A DNA stretch of 64,000 bases from Marinobacter salarius. GTDB lineage: Bacteria > Pseudomonadota > Gammaproteobacteria > Pseudomonadales > Oleiphilaceae. The stretch lies in contig CP007152.1 in assembly GCA_000831005.1 (NCBI GenBank), positions 496,001 to 560,000 of the forward strand. The letters are read 5' to 3'. The notes beneath the pieces are model-generated. The model did no database searches and had not been told where the DNA came from. It worked only from the letters and a program-made list of their open reading frames with translations. Position numbers and translations under genes: made by a program. The stretch's first letter is position 1. Each line of letters begins with the position of its first letter. Shown here piece after piece: positions 8,707 through 18,530 of the stretch.

Positions 8707-9807
8707 CTATGGTGATTGTGACCCCAATGCTCGCAGTCGGGCCCAGGTGCGGGTCTGTTCGGTATCAAAGTGCTGTTTCAGTAACCGGTTCTCCTGGGTT
8801 GTCCTGTCCTCTTCCGCCAACCCTGAGTTGTCCAGACTCGCCAGTGCCTGCTGGAACTGCTGGTATTGGCTGTCGAACTGCTCCCGTTCCTCCATGTAGG
8901 CGACCACTTCTCTGGCCTGGGCGTCATCAACGCCCAGTTCCCGGAGTCTGCGTCCGGCCTCGGAGGGTGAGTCGGCGTCGGATAACGCCTGTTGTCTTGC
9001 CCGGTGGTCCCCGCTTTCCTCAATCATGCGGGTTTCGGTGCGGCGGATGACCTCAGGAAGCTGCTGTCGATGCCATTCAGCCAGTGTGTTTTTTGCTTCG
9101 GCGGAAAGGTCGGTGCGCTGCTGGATATCAAGGGTGGCGAGGGTATAGTCGCCGTAGGCTTCCTCCAGCCTGAAAAAGGCCTCGTGAGTGTCGGCGGAGA
9201 ACATGCGCCGGCGTAGCTGTTTCATGTCGGCCAATGCACCCTTGAGCATTTCCAACTGGTATGCGGGGTCGTGCTGCCGGGCGGGGTCAAGGCCCTGGTT
9301 GCCAAGTGCCAGTGAGGCATCCTTGTACGCCAGGTACCGGTTGAGCAGGGCCATGGCTTCGCGGGCGGCGCTTTCCGGCAGACTCTGTTGGGCCAGGGTT
9401 CTGATCTGGTCCAGTGCCTGCTCGGCTGATACCTCACCAATGGTGTTCAGGAAGTAGTCGAAGAAGTCGCGGGTTTCCAGATCAACGATCAATTCGCCGT
9501 TGGCGTCGGCCCGTAAGTTGCCGTCGATATTGGTACCCGCGAGGGAGCTGGCAAACGGTTGGTCTCCCAGGCTATCGGGTGTCTGGTAGGGGATGGGCGT
9601 ATCCTCGCCAACGGCAAGTGGCGCCTCGGTAATACCGGGTTCTGGTTGTTCTGAGGTCGTGGCGGGAGTGCTCGCCGCCTTTGTTATTGCTTCACCGCGT
9701 GGCTCGTCCGCCAACAGGAACCACACACAGGCAAACACCACCGGAACGGTCATGATCAGGGGAAGTAAAGCCTTCTTGTTCAGTCTGTCGCTATTGTTCA
9801 TACCCAT
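8707..9807 (-). CDS. lifO: Lipase-specific foldase (lipase chaperone)
   Basis: Membrane-anchored steric chaperone that folds the cognate secreted lipase in the periplasm. A single N-terminal membrane segment (LLPLIMTVPVVFACVWFLL) is followed by a Pro/Ala/Thr-rich spacer and the family signature RDFFDYFLNTIGE, which corresponds to the RxxFDYxxSAxGE motif. The remainder is helical, as expected. The start is ambiguous between ATG 9807 and ATG 9801; both follow an AAGGCAGG ribosome site. About 366 aa. It lies directly downstream of the lipase gene, the standard lipA-lif order. The frame is intact. Confidence 0.92.
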   Translation of the reverse strand: MGMNNSDRLNKKALLPLIMTVPVVFACVWFLLADEPRGEAITKAASTPATTSEQPEPGITEAPLAVGEDTPIPYQTPDSLGDQPFASSLAGTNIDGNLRADANGELIVDLETRDFFDYFLNTIGEVSAEQALDQIRTLAQQSLPESAAREAMALLNRYLAYKDASLALGNQGLDPARQHDPAYQLEMLKGALADMKQLRRRMFSADTHEAFFRLEEAYGDYTLATLDIQQRTDLSAEAKNTLAEWHRQQLPEVIRRTETRMIEESGDHRARQQALSDADSPSEAGRRLRELGVDDAQAREVVAYMEEREQFDSQYQQFQQALASLDNSGLAEEDRTTQENRLLKQHFDTEQTRTWARLRALGSQSP

Positions 9808-9886
9808 TATCCTGCCTTGGCAACTGTCTCGCCGGGCACGCATCAGCGGGGCGCCCGGCGACGGTTCAGACTCGAAAGCGCGAGGG

Positions 9887-10812
9887 TTACAGCCCGCGAT
9901 TTTTCAGGCGGTTGGCATGGCTGCGATAGAGCGAGACCGGATTGGTCCGCCACGAACGAGCGCCGAACAGGTGATTGATGGCGTCTACGTGGTTCATGTC
10001 GTAGTGGGTGCCGATGACGTTGCCCATCTTGGTGGAACATTCGCCGACCAGGCCATCATTGGGCTCGTTGCCGAAAGCCAGCGAGGTAACACCCAGGAAC
10101 GGGTCGGTGATGTCGGTCCAGTTGGTCCAGACCGATGTGCCGGTCCAGGAGAAGAACTTGATCCGGTTGCCGTTGATCCACACGTCTTCATTGGTGCCCG
10201 CGCATGACCACCGGTTCACCCTTTCCAGCCGAGGGCGTTGTTCAACTGCGTGGTGCCCGGTGTGGTCAGAGTTTCCAGAGCGGCAATACCATCCTGTGGG
10301 TTGTTGGAGCCAGACAGTGCGTTGACCAGATCGCCAAGCGCGTTGGCAATGGCGCCGGCTCCACCTTCGACATAGCTGCCGGGTGGAATGATTCCCCGCG
10401 CGACGTCCGCGACTTTTGAGCCTTTGTTGACGCCATTGATCGATGTTACCGAGGCAACTTTGTGGGGAATAAGCGAGGCGGTCACGCGGGAGGTGGGCGC
10501 GCCCTGGCTGTGGGCCATGATGTTGACCTTCGAATGCCCAAGCCCGTTGATGTAGTTGGCGAGTTGCTGGCCACGCTGCTCGCTGCTGTTCACAAAGGAC
10601 ACACTGGCGGAATATACCCGGGCGCCGCTGCGCTCAAGGTTCCAGGGAACGTTGTGGAAGTAATTGATCAAGCCACCGATGGTGTTGAAACCGGTCACAC
10701 CGTGGACCAGAACGATGGGATGCTTTGTTTTGGTATAGCTGGCATGGCTGAGTGTGGGTGCTGCAAGCACGGCACAGCTCATGATCACCGCGAAAGTGAT
10801 GAGTTTACGCAT
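9887..10812 (-). CDS. lipA: Secreted triacylglycerol lipase, family I (one frameshift)
   Basis: Extracellular lipase secreted through the periplasm, dependent on the foldase encoded downstream. The signal peptide is MRKLITFAVIMSCAVLAAPTLSHA. The mature enzyme has the oxyanion block PIVLVHGVTGF, the nucleophile elbow AHSQGA, the catalytic Asp in NDGLVGEC, and His in MNHVDAINHLFG, ending YRSHANRLKNRGL as in Pseudomonas lipases. The frame breaks at about 10220: LGWKG should run into VNRWSCAGTNE, and adding one G to the GGG tract joins them. Repaired length is 308 aa, typical of subfamilies I.1/I.2. Confidence 0.92.
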
Positions 10813-10966
10813 GGTTGACTCCTGTTGTTTTTGTGAGAAAGCACACCCTGTGAGGGCCGCTTTTTGTCGCCAATGCGTGGAGGATTATTTGCGATTGGGG
10901 CGGGAGTAAGAATCGCCCATTTGGGGGAGGTGATCTGTCGCGTCTACGGGGGGATGTGCCCGGAGG

Positions 10967-11290
10967 TTAGAGGTCCGGGCCGAAACGGTGGGGGTCCAGC
11001 TCCATATGGATGATGCGAGGGCCGAGCATGATGATTCTGCCGAGGTAGCGTTCCTCTCCGGTTGATGTGAATTCAAACAGGAAGCGGCGCCACACCCGGG
11101 TACGGCCGTTGTCGTCACGCTTGAACCATACGCCACGCAGGTACACGGCGTCGTCCAGCAGCATCACATCCATTTTCTTGCAGTAGTTCCTGGCTGCCTG
11201 AAGCACAAAGTCCTTGATGGCCTTGGCCCGCCACCAGTACCAGGTGGCGAAGCCGGCTACAAACAGCCAGAAGAGCGTTCCGAGGGTCAC
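10967..11290 (-). CDS. DUF3301 domain protein
   Basis: Small protein of 107 aa with one N-terminal membrane segment (LFWLFVAGFATWYWW) followed by a basic soluble region with LDDAVYLRGVWFKRDDNGR and RRFLFEFTSTGEERY, typical of the DUF3301 family. Function is unknown. Its start overlaps the stop of the RND pump gene upstream, so it is probably the last gene of that transcript. The 154 bp between it and the lipase gene show no clear element. Confidence 0.8.
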   Translation of the reverse strand: MTLGTLFWLFVAGFATWYWWRAKAIKDFVLQAARNYCKKMDVMLLDDAVYLRGVWFKRDDNGRTRVWRRFLFEFTSTGEERYLGRIIMLGPRIIHMELDPHRFGPDL

Positions 11291-14200
11291 TGGGCGTGAG
11301 CCGTATTCCCAGTGCTGCCATTTGCGTCGTCATCCGCCGTGGAGCCGTGGTGGTCACGGCCCAGGAGGATGTAGAACGCGGGCAACACGAAAATGGTGAA
11401 CAGCGTACCGATGCCCAGGCCTGCACTGATGGTCAGGCCGATGGCGAACCGGCTTTCCGCGCCCGGGCCTACTGCAATCAACAGTGGAACCATGGCGAAG
11501 ATCAGCGCCAGGGAGGTCATGACGATCGGGCGCAGACGGATGGCCGCCGCTTCCACGACTGCCTCGCGCTTGTTCAGGCCCTTGTCCACCTGCAGCTGGT
11601 TGGCAAACTCCACGATCAGTATCCCGTTCTTGGACACGACACCGATGAGGGTGATCAGGCCCACCTGCGTGTAGATGTTCATGGTGGCAAAGCCGAGCAC
11701 AATGAAGGCCATGGCCCCAGCCACCGACATCGGTACTGATACAAGGATGATGAACGGGTCGCGCCAGCTTTCGAACTGGGCTGCCAGCACCAGGTAGATC
11801 ACCAGCAATGACAGGAAGAAGGTAACCACCAATGCGCTACCCTGATTCGCGAACTGACGCGATTCCCCGGTGTAGTCGAACGAGAAACTGCGGGAAACTG
11901 TCTGCGGCGGCATTCTCCATGAAGGCCATGGCATCGCCCACTGTCACGCCCGGCGTCACAACGCCCTGCAGGGTCAATGAGTTCAACTGGTTGAACTGGG
12001 TGCGTTGTGACGGCTCCACGTCTTTCTGGAAGCTGATGACGCTTGATAGCGGAACCAGGCTGCCGCTGTCGGCACGAATGTAATAGTCATTGAGCGCCTG
12101 CTCGTCCAGGCGGAAATCCTGGTCGACCTGGGGAATGACCTGATAGGAGCGGCCCTGCATGTTGAAGCGGTTGATGTAGCCGCCGCCCAGCATGCTGGAC
12201 ATGGCACGGCCAACGTCCTGCATCGACAGCCCAAGATCCGCCACCCGGTCACGGTCGACGTTGATGCGGGTAACCGGGCGGTCAAAGTCGATGGATTTCT
12301 GCAGGAACATGAAGTTGCCGCTTTGCATGGCCTGTCCGAGCAGGTCATTGGCAACGTCATTCAGGCGCTCGTAGTCCTCGCCCGTGGTGATCACAAACTG
12401 GAATGGCAGGCCGCCACCGGAACCCGGAAGGGAAGGTCTGGGGAAAACGGCGGTCTGCAGGCCGGTGACGTTTTTCAGTTCCTGGTCAAGCTGTGGCTGA
12501 ACCTCGAACTGGCTGATGTCACGCTCGGACCAGGGCTTCATCTTGAAGCCGCCGAACACGGCGTTTGGCCCGGTAATGCCGAGAATCATGAAATCCTCAT
12601 GGTAGCCGGGTACCGTCGACATGCGCTCCTGCACCTCATCTCCGTGTTCCTGGAGATAGTCGAGGGTGGACGTCTGGGGACCAAGCCCCTGATAGAACAG
12701 GATGCCCTGGTCTTCAGTGGGTGCCAGCTCGTTCTGGCTCATGGCCACCATGAAATAAATCGATCCCAGCACCACGATGGCGAAGAAAATCACCACGGAC
12801 TTGGTGTCCATCAATGACGCAAGAGCACGTTTGTACCCATTGGCCAGGCCGCCGAAGGAGCGCTCCACGACCTGCTCGAACCGCCCTGGATTGCCGTGGG
12901 GCTTGAGGATCTTGCCGGACAGCATTGGCGACAGGGTCAGTGCCACGATGCCGGAAATAACGACGGTGCCGGCCAGGGTAAATGCGAACTCGGTGAACAG
13001 TGAGCCAACCAGTCCGCCCATGAAGCCGATTGGGGCATAGACCGCCACCAGGGTTGTGGTCATGGCGATGATCGGTGTTGCCATTTCGCGGGCACCGTTC
13101 AGGGCCGCGTTGAAGCGGGACTCGCCCTCTTCAATGTGGCGGTGGACGTTTTCCACCATGATGATCGCGTCGTCCACGACAAGACCGATGGCGAGTACCA
13201 TCGACAGCAGTGTCAGCAGGTTCAGTGAGAAACCCATCATCAGCATGAAAAAAGCGCCGCCAACCAGAGACAGAGGCACCGCCACGGACGGAACCACGGC
13301 TGCCCTGACTGAGCCCAGGCAGATGAAGACCACCACCAGAACGATAACCAGCGCCTCCAGCAGTGTCTGGATAACCTCTTTAATCGAACTGTCGATAAAG
13401 TCGGACGCATCGTAGGCCAGGCGGACATTCATGCCGGAAGGCAGTTGGCTTTCAATCCCCGGAAGTTCATCTTTGACCAGCTTTGCAACCGTCAACGGGT
13501 TAGCGCCGGGTGACAGTTCAATGGCTACGTAGGTTGCTGGCTGGCCCTTGTACAGGGCCAACTGATCGTAGGTCTCGGAGCCCAGTTCAACGCGGGCAAT
13601 GTCCCGCAGGCGGATCAGTGAGCCGTCGGATTCCTTGACCACCAGATCCTTGAACTGCTCCGGATCACCGACGTCGGTGTCGCTGGTCATGCTGATCTTG
13701 GTGTATTTGCCCTTGGTGTTGCCTACCGCCGCCTGATAGTTGTTGCGCAGCAGTACATCCACCACTTCCTGAGGAGTCATATCGACAGCGGACAGACGCT
13801 CTGGGTCCAGCCAGACCCGTAAGGCGAACTGGCGACCCAACAGGTCGGCCTTGCCCACGCCGGACAACGCCTGCAGCTTGGGCTGCACCACCCGCGTCAG
13901 GTAGTCCGTGATCTGGGGTACCTCCAGCTCATCGCTGTAAAAGGCGATGTACATCAGCGCGGTGGAATCGCCGGTTGTGGAGGTTATTACCGGGTCCTGC
14001 GCATCGGCGGGCAGCACGTTGCGCTGACTGGCCACTTTTGCCTGAATCTCGGCCAGCGCTGCGTTGGCGTCGTAGTTCAGCACCATCTTGGCTTCAATGG
14101 TGGATTGCCCCTGGGAACTTGTGGACGTGAGGTAGTCGATGCCACTGGCTTCAGCGATGGCCTGCTGCAATGGTGTGGTGATGAACCCTTTTACCAGCTC

Positions 14201-14368
14201 AGAGCCAGCGCCGGGGTAGGCGGTTGTCACCGTGACGGTGGTGCTTTCAAGTTCCGGGTACTGACGGATTTCCATCTCCATCGCTGCCCGGGCCCCGAGC
14301 AGCAGGATCAGCAGGCTGACCACCGTCGCCAGGACGGGGCGCTGTATGAATATGTCGGTGAAACGCAT
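11287..14368 (-). CDS. RND efflux pump, inner-membrane transporter (frameshift)
   Basis: Proton-driven multidrug exporter of the HAE1 RND family. The first frame (from 14368) begins MRFTDIFIQRPVLATVVSLL and includes the charged membrane helix GLVVDDAIIMVENVHRHIEEG. The frame is lost at about 11895, where FP should be followed by two residues and SFSFDYTGESRQF; two bases appear to be missing (or one extra). The second frame supplies FESWRDPFIILVSVPMS and IVEFANQLQVDKG to the C terminus. Repaired length about 1027 aa, normal for the family. ATG overlaps the stop of the fusion-protein gene. No outer-membrane channel gene is present. Substrates cannot be told from sequence. Confidence 0.9.
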
Positions 14369-15467
14369 TACTTGGACGCCTCCGCCGGCTGCTCATCTTC
14401 CTGGACTTCAACGCGCTGGCCAGCCCTCAATCTCAGCAGGCCCTTGGCGACGACCTGCTCACCTTCCTTCAGGCCTTCGAGCACCGCAACGCGACTGTTC
14501 CGGGTATTGCCGGTCTGGACGGTGCGACGATTGACGACCAATTCACCGTCATCATTCTCTTCGACAACAAACACGAAATCGCCGTAGGTGTTGTAGGAAA
14601 TGGCGGTTCTCGGCACGGTGACAACCTCCTGATCCTGGGGTTGCCTGGTTGCGACCGTGGCGAACATGCCCGGGCGAAGCTGGTTCTCCTCGTTGCCAAG
14701 CGTGGCACGAATCCGGACGGTACGGGTTTGCGGATTAACCGACGTGTTGATGGCGCTGACCTGGCCGGCAAAATCACTGTCGGGGATGGCCGCGACGGTC
14801 GCCACTACGTCGTAGCCCTGTTGCACCATGGCAGGTCTTTTTCCGAGAGAGTGTAATCCACGTAGATCGGATCGAGCATGTTGATTTCGACGATCGGCGT
14901 ACCGGTACCAATGTATTCGCCCTGATCCACCAGACGGAGGCCAAGCTTGCCGTCAAAAGGCGCGCGGATGATTTTCTTGCTCAACTGGGCTTCGGCTTCA
15001 TTGACCCTTGCCCGTGCTGCGTCGAAATTGGCCTTGGCTTCATCGTACTGGGATTGCGACACGGCGCGCTTGGGAAGCAGGTCGGACACCCGCTTGAACT
15101 CCTGCTCCGCGAGCTGTGCCTCGGCACGGCGTGTGCGCAATGCGGCTTCATCAATGGCGGCGTCCAGGCGGATCAGGATGTCGCCTTTTTTCACCGTATC
15201 ACCTGACTCGAACGCAATGTTCTCAACCACACCGGGAACTTCGTTCGCCACTTCAATACCATTGATGGCTTCAACGCTGCCAACGGCTTTGATCTCAGGT
15301 GTCCACATCTCGGTGCTGGCCATGGTCGCGGAAATTTTCGCCGGCGGCTGTGGCTGGGAAAATTGTTCCTGCATCTGGCCGAACTGGTAGAACTTGTAAC
15401 CAAAAATGCCGCCGAGCACGACACCGAGAAAGATGAGTACAATCAGGAAGCGGGAGGCAGTGCGCAT
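14368..15467 (-). CDS. RND efflux periplasmic adaptor (one frameshift)
   Basis: Membrane fusion protein linking the RND pump to an outer-membrane channel. It has an N-terminal anchor (FLIVLIFLGVVLGGIFGYKF), a lipoyl half-motif (VPGVVENIAFESGDTVKKGD), a coiled-coil hairpin (about residues 100-150) and the second half-motif IIRAPFDGKLGL. The frame breaks at about 14830: SEKDLP should continue MVQQGYDVVATV, restored by one base. The later frame carries the beta-barrel and GMFATVATRQ. Repaired length 366 aa. Stop and start codons of the two pump genes overlap at 14368. No regulator gene is adjacent. Confidence 0.9.
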
Positions 15468-15781
15468 AATTCAGGTCCTGGGTCGTATGTCCGTTACAGG
15501 TAATCGTGTTAGCTTTGCAGGCTCCTGATCCCGTAGGGATGGAGTTGCCCGGCTCGCCGGGGGCTGTGTTGGCAAGGACTCGTCAACAAACCGTAAAGAA
15601 TAGCATCCTATACAAGCGAGAGGGTTGCTGTCACTGATTTGTCAGTGAAAATGCGTACAATTACTGCGCTCCAGGCGCCTTCGCCTGCCTTGTCCAGGCG
15701 GGTCCGGGAGCTCGTCCCGTTCACTAGGTTGCCAAACAAGAATGACAGATTTACGACTCGGTCATCTATAAGGATTGGCGA
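15468..15781. other. Intergenic region between efflux operon and J-protein gene
   Basis: 314 bp without a gene, between two divergent units. It contains an 18 bp perfect inverted repeat, TCACTGA-tttg-TCAGTGA, at 15631-15648, the size of a TetR-type operator. Nearer the pump gene are two small GC hairpins: ATCCC/GGGAT at 15528-15540 and CCCGGC/GCCGGG at 15548-15561. An AAGGA ribosome site precedes the rightward ATG at 15782. No open frame of note is present. Confidence 0.5.
15631..15648. promoter_or_regulatory. Candidate operator upstream of RND efflux genes
   Basis: Seven-base perfect inverted repeat TCACTGA/TCAGTGA around a TTTG centre, about 165 bp upstream of the pump adaptor start. The length and symmetry resemble TetR-family sites that often control RND pumps, but no regulator gene is adjacent, so any binding protein would be encoded elsewhere. 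Confidence 0.35.
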
Positions 15782-16292
15782 ATGCAATGGATTCTTGGTA
15801 TTGCACTGGCGGCAGCCGTATTTATTGTGCTGAAACAGTGGGGCGCGTTATCGCCGGAGAAGAAGAAGGCCGCCACCTGGAAAGTCGTGTTGGTGGCTGG
15901 TGCCGCGGTGCTTCTATTCATGGTGTTGACGGGGCGGGTGCATGTGCTGACCGCGCCGTGGCCGCCCTATTACCACTACTGAGAAAACTGCCAGCCTTAT
16001 TGAAGTTTGCCCCAACGGTCAGCCGCCTGTTCGGCAGAACCGTCAGAGTGGGTTTGGTAATGACGACACCGCCACCCAGCATCAGCGCAGGCAACAGAGT
16101 GCCAGTTCCGGAAATATGTCTGTCAGCGAAGCCTGTGAGGTTCTGGGGGTTGCGCCAGACTGCACAGACGACGAGATTGTGCAGTCGCATCGACGTTTGA
16201 TCCAGAAGCTCCATCCCGATCGAGGCGGTAACGATTACCTGGCCGCAAAGATCAACGAAGCCAAGAGTGTCTTGCTGAAACGCCGTGCCTGA
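15782..16292 (+). CDS. Membrane-anchored J-domain protein (two frameshifts)
   Basis: Small DnaJ-type co-chaperone, 170 aa after repair. The first frame encodes two membrane segments (WILGIALAAAVFIVLKQWG and VVLVAGAAVLLFMVLTG). At about 15957 one base is missing, and the next frame continues AVAALLPLLRKLPALLKFAP. A second missing base at about 16035 leads into SGFGNDDTATQ, a Gln-rich linker and a C-terminal J domain (SEACEVLGVAP ... LIQKLHPDRGGNDYLAAKINEAK) with the HPD motif that stimulates Hsp70. The layout resembles mitochondrial Tim14/Pam18-type proteins. The domain is clear; the role is not known. Confidence 0.8.
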
Positions 16293-16298
16293 CCGGCC

Positions 16299-17084
16299 TT
16301 AAAGAACCTCAACCTTTACCTCGAAGGTCTGATTCTGGCGGCGACTGTTCCCAGTTTGGTAGGTGATGCCGGACTGCTCACCTGCTCGCTGTTGGCGCGT
16401 GCTGCCGAGTTCCACCCATTCACCGGGTTCTACCCGACGTATTGTCATCACCGCCTCGGTGTCGTAGCCGGGCGGGTTGCCCTTCGGGTCTTCCTCAAAA
16501 GAAACGATGTTCAGTTCGACCGCCTGATCTGAAATCACCTGCGGACTGACCAGGAAGCCGCTTCGGGTTTCGACCTGTCCCAGAAACGCCGCTGGATTAC
16601 GGCCCCCGCGGATGGCGACCGGTACGGTGCGGACCTGGCCAGAGGCAATATGAGCGGATTGCCCATCCTGAACGATCAGCGTGCGTTCCTGATTCCGCCG
16701 TGTCGTGGTGACCTTGCGTTCTGCCTGTACGCTGACCTGGTTGTTGTTGACGGAAAACCCGCCGCCACCGGTTTTGGCATCCACGTTGTGTCGGGAACGA
16801 ACCGTAATGCGCATCTGTGAGGGGGCGACGTCCATGGTCTCCACCAGCCTGCCGATTTCATCCAGCACCTCTGGTTCACCACGAACCACCATTTGCTGTC
16901 CGCGAGCGGTGATCGACACCTGGCCATCCGGATAAAGTTCGCGGATCTGTTGCGCCACACCCTCTGCGGAGCGCTGTGCCATCTGGTAAGTACGGGCCTC
17001 AGGCGCCGCTGCTAGAGCGCCTGAAAAAAGCAGCAGGATCAGCAATAAAGAAAGCGTGGGCCGACAATTCATCGCTGTGTTCAT
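16299..17084 (-). CDS. Secretin N0/N1 (NolW)-like exported protein
   Basis: 261 aa protein with a signal peptide (LLLILLLFSGALAAAPEA). Residues about 30-95 form a NolW-like repeat (AEGVAQQIRELYPDGQVSIT ... EVLDEIGRLVETMD), as in secretin periplasmic domains, but there is no outer-membrane secretin beta domain. The middle has a glycine-rich VDAKTGGGGFSVNN stretch. Probably a periplasmic protein related to type II or type IV pilus secretin accessory domains. No pilus or secretion genes are adjacent. Function not assignable. Confidence 0.65.
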   Translation of the reverse strand: MNTAMNCRPTLSLLLILLLFSGALAAAPEARTYQMAQRSAEGVAQQIRELYPDGQVSITARGQQMVVRGEPEVLDEIGRLVETMDVAPSQMRITVRSRHNVDAKTGGGGFSVNNNQVSVQAERKVTTTRRNQERTLIVQDGQSAHIASGQVRTVPVAIRGGRNPAAFLGQVETRSGFLVSPQVISDQAVELNIVSFEEDPKGNPPGYDTEAVMTIRRVEPGEWVELGSTRQQRAGEQSGITYQTGNSRRQNQTFEVKVEVL

Positions 17085-17139
17085 GAGTGACTCCGGGACT
17101 GGTAGGGCCGCAATACCTGCAAAAAACCGAATTTACGGG

Positions 17140-17169
17140 TTGCAAAGCCGGAAACCGGGGATATATATT
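17140..17169 (+). promoter_or_regulatory. Probable sigma70 promoter for the DAHP synthase leader
   Basis: TTGCAA at 17140-17145 and TATATT at 17164-17169, with an 18 bp spacer, form a reasonable sigma70 promoter. RNA would start close to 17176, almost on the ATG at 17177, so the leader peptide is either leaderless or begins at a later codon. The assignment is by eye. Confidence 0.45.
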
Positions 17170-17176
17170 GGAAAGC

Positions 17177-17311
17177 ATGAAGACGACACACGCGACCTGT
17201 CAATTGAATGTTCTGCAAGCTTTCGGTGAAAAATCGATCGCTGCGGTCGCTGCTGTGTTTTTTTGGTGGTTTGGTTATGGCTATTTTAGTCAGAGCCCGG
17301 GCCGCCCATAA
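17177..17311 (+). CDS. Aromatic-rich leader peptide for DAHP synthase
   Basis: Short open frame of 44 codons from ATG 17177 to a TAA at 17309-17311. Near its end (17258-17287) it encodes FFWWFGYGYF: eight of ten residues are Phe, Trp or Tyr, the three end products of the pathway started by the next gene. An intrinsic terminator follows at 17375-17413, before the DAHP synthase ATG. This is the arrangement of a ribosome-mediated attenuator. The real start codon is uncertain because a likely promoter lies very close to the ATG. Confidence 0.75.
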   Translation: MKTTHATCQLNVLQAFGEKSIAAVAAVFFWWFGYGYFSQSPGRP

Positions 17312-17338
17312 GATCTTCATCGACCGAATAACGAGGAA

Positions 17339-17413
17339 GGCAGCCCGGCAGAAACCCAGGCTGCCACCGGACTCAAAAAGCCCCGACTGGTAGCCACCAG
17401 CCGGGGCTTTTTT
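17339..17413 (+). terminator. Attenuator terminator with competing stems, upstream of DAHP synthase
   Basis: GCCCCG-A-CTGG (17380-17390) pairs with CCAG-C-CGGGGC (17397-17407) and is followed by six T, a strong intrinsic terminator, 33 bp before the DAHP synthase ATG. Upstream, GGCAGCC (17339-17345) can pair with GGCTGCC (17359-17365). GGCTGCCA (17359-17366) can instead pair with TGGTAGCC (17388-17395), which overlaps the terminator's left arm. Such mutually exclusive stems are expected of an attenuator. Confidence 0.75.
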
Positions 17414-17445
17414 GATTCTGACACAGGGAAACGGGAACACTGACC

Positions 17446-18504
17446 ATGAACATGTCGCTGAACATCGAGACACTGAACGAGACCCAGCAGCCATCAGAGG
17501 CTGAGCCGGGAACCCGGGAAGTGCCGCTGCCGACACCAGCCGAACTGCGAGCCAGCCTGCCGGTTCCTGCTCACATTCAGGCGCGGATTCGCCAGCACCG
17601 GGATGCTATTCGCCGGATACTCAACCGCGAGGACCCGAGAACGCTGGTGGTCGTTGGCCCTTGCTCCATCCACGACGAAGTGGCGGCATTGGAGTATGGC
17701 GAGAAACTCAAAGCACTGGCGGATGATGTCAGCGACCGTTTTCTGATTGTGATGCGTACCTACCTCGAAAAACCCCGAACCACCGTTGGCTGGAAAGGCC
17801 TGCTCTATGACCCGGAGCGCACTGGCAGCGGAAACCTCAACGAAGGCCTGCTGCGTTCCCGGCGCCTGCTGTTGAACCTGTCAGACATGGGCCTGCCATT
17901 GGCCACGGAAGCCCTGAGCCCGTTCGCCATGGATTACCTTGGTGACCTCGTTAGTTGGACCGCCATCGGTGCCCGCACCACTGAGTCCCAGGTTCACCGT
18001 GAAATGGTCAGCGGCCTGCCGATGCCGACCGGTTTCAAGAACGGCACCGACGGCAGCATTGGCGTTGCCATCAACGCCATGAAATCAGCGGCCCATCCCC
18101 ATCACCGGTTCGGCATAGGCAGTCATGGCGCACCCGCGATGATTACCACCGAGGGCAACCCTGATACACACTTGGTATTAAGGGGCGGGCGAGGTATTAC
18201 AAACTACGATGCTGAGAGTGTTCGCGAGGCCGTGGATGCTTTGTCCAGCGCAGGTGTTTCTGCTTCGGTGATGGTCGATTGCAGTCATGATAACGCTCAA
18301 AAGCAATCATCGCGGCAACTGGAGATAGCGAAGGAAGTCATGTTCCAGAAGCGGTCGGGTAACCGAAATATTGTTGGATTGATGCTGGAAAGTTTTCTTG
18401 AAGAAGGGCGTCAAAATGACAGCGACGATTTAATTTACGGATGTTCCCTAACGGATCCCTGCATTGGCTGGAAGCAAACGGAAGAATTGCTCAGATCGAT
18501 TTAA
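17446..18504 (+). CDS. aroF: 3-Deoxy-7-phosphoheptulonate (DAHP) synthase, class I
   Basis: Condenses phosphoenolpyruvate and erythrose 4-phosphate, the first step to chorismate and aromatic amino acids. Class I alpha signatures are VVVGPCSIHD, KPRTTVGWKG, GARTTESQVHRE, GFKNGTDG and VDCSHDNAQK, covering the metal and PEP sites. 352 aa, normal length. The isozyme type (Phe-, Tyr- or Trp-sensitive) is not certain; aroF is used loosely. A leader peptide rich in all three aromatic residues plus a terminator precede it, pointing to attenuation control. A structured repeat begins 26 nt after its stop. Confidence 0.93.
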   Translation: MNMSLNIETLNETQQPSEAEPGTREVPLPTPAELRASLPVPAHIQARIRQHRDAIRRILNREDPRTLVVVGPCSIHDEVAALEYGEKLKALADDVSDRFLIVMRTYLEKPRTTVGWKGLLYDPERTGSGNLNEGLLRSRRLLLNLSDMGLPLATEALSPFAMDYLGDLVSWTAIGARTTESQVHREMVSGLPMPTGFKNGTDGSIGVAINAMKSAAHPHHRFGIGSHGAPAMITTEGNPDTHLVLRGGRGITNYDAESVREAVDALSSAGVSASVMVDCSHDNAQKQSSRQLEIAKEVMFQKRSGNRNIVGLMLESFLEEGRQNDSDDLIYGCSLTDPCIGWKQTEELLRSI

Positions 18505-18530
18505 CGGGAGATATCACCCAGTTCCGATGT

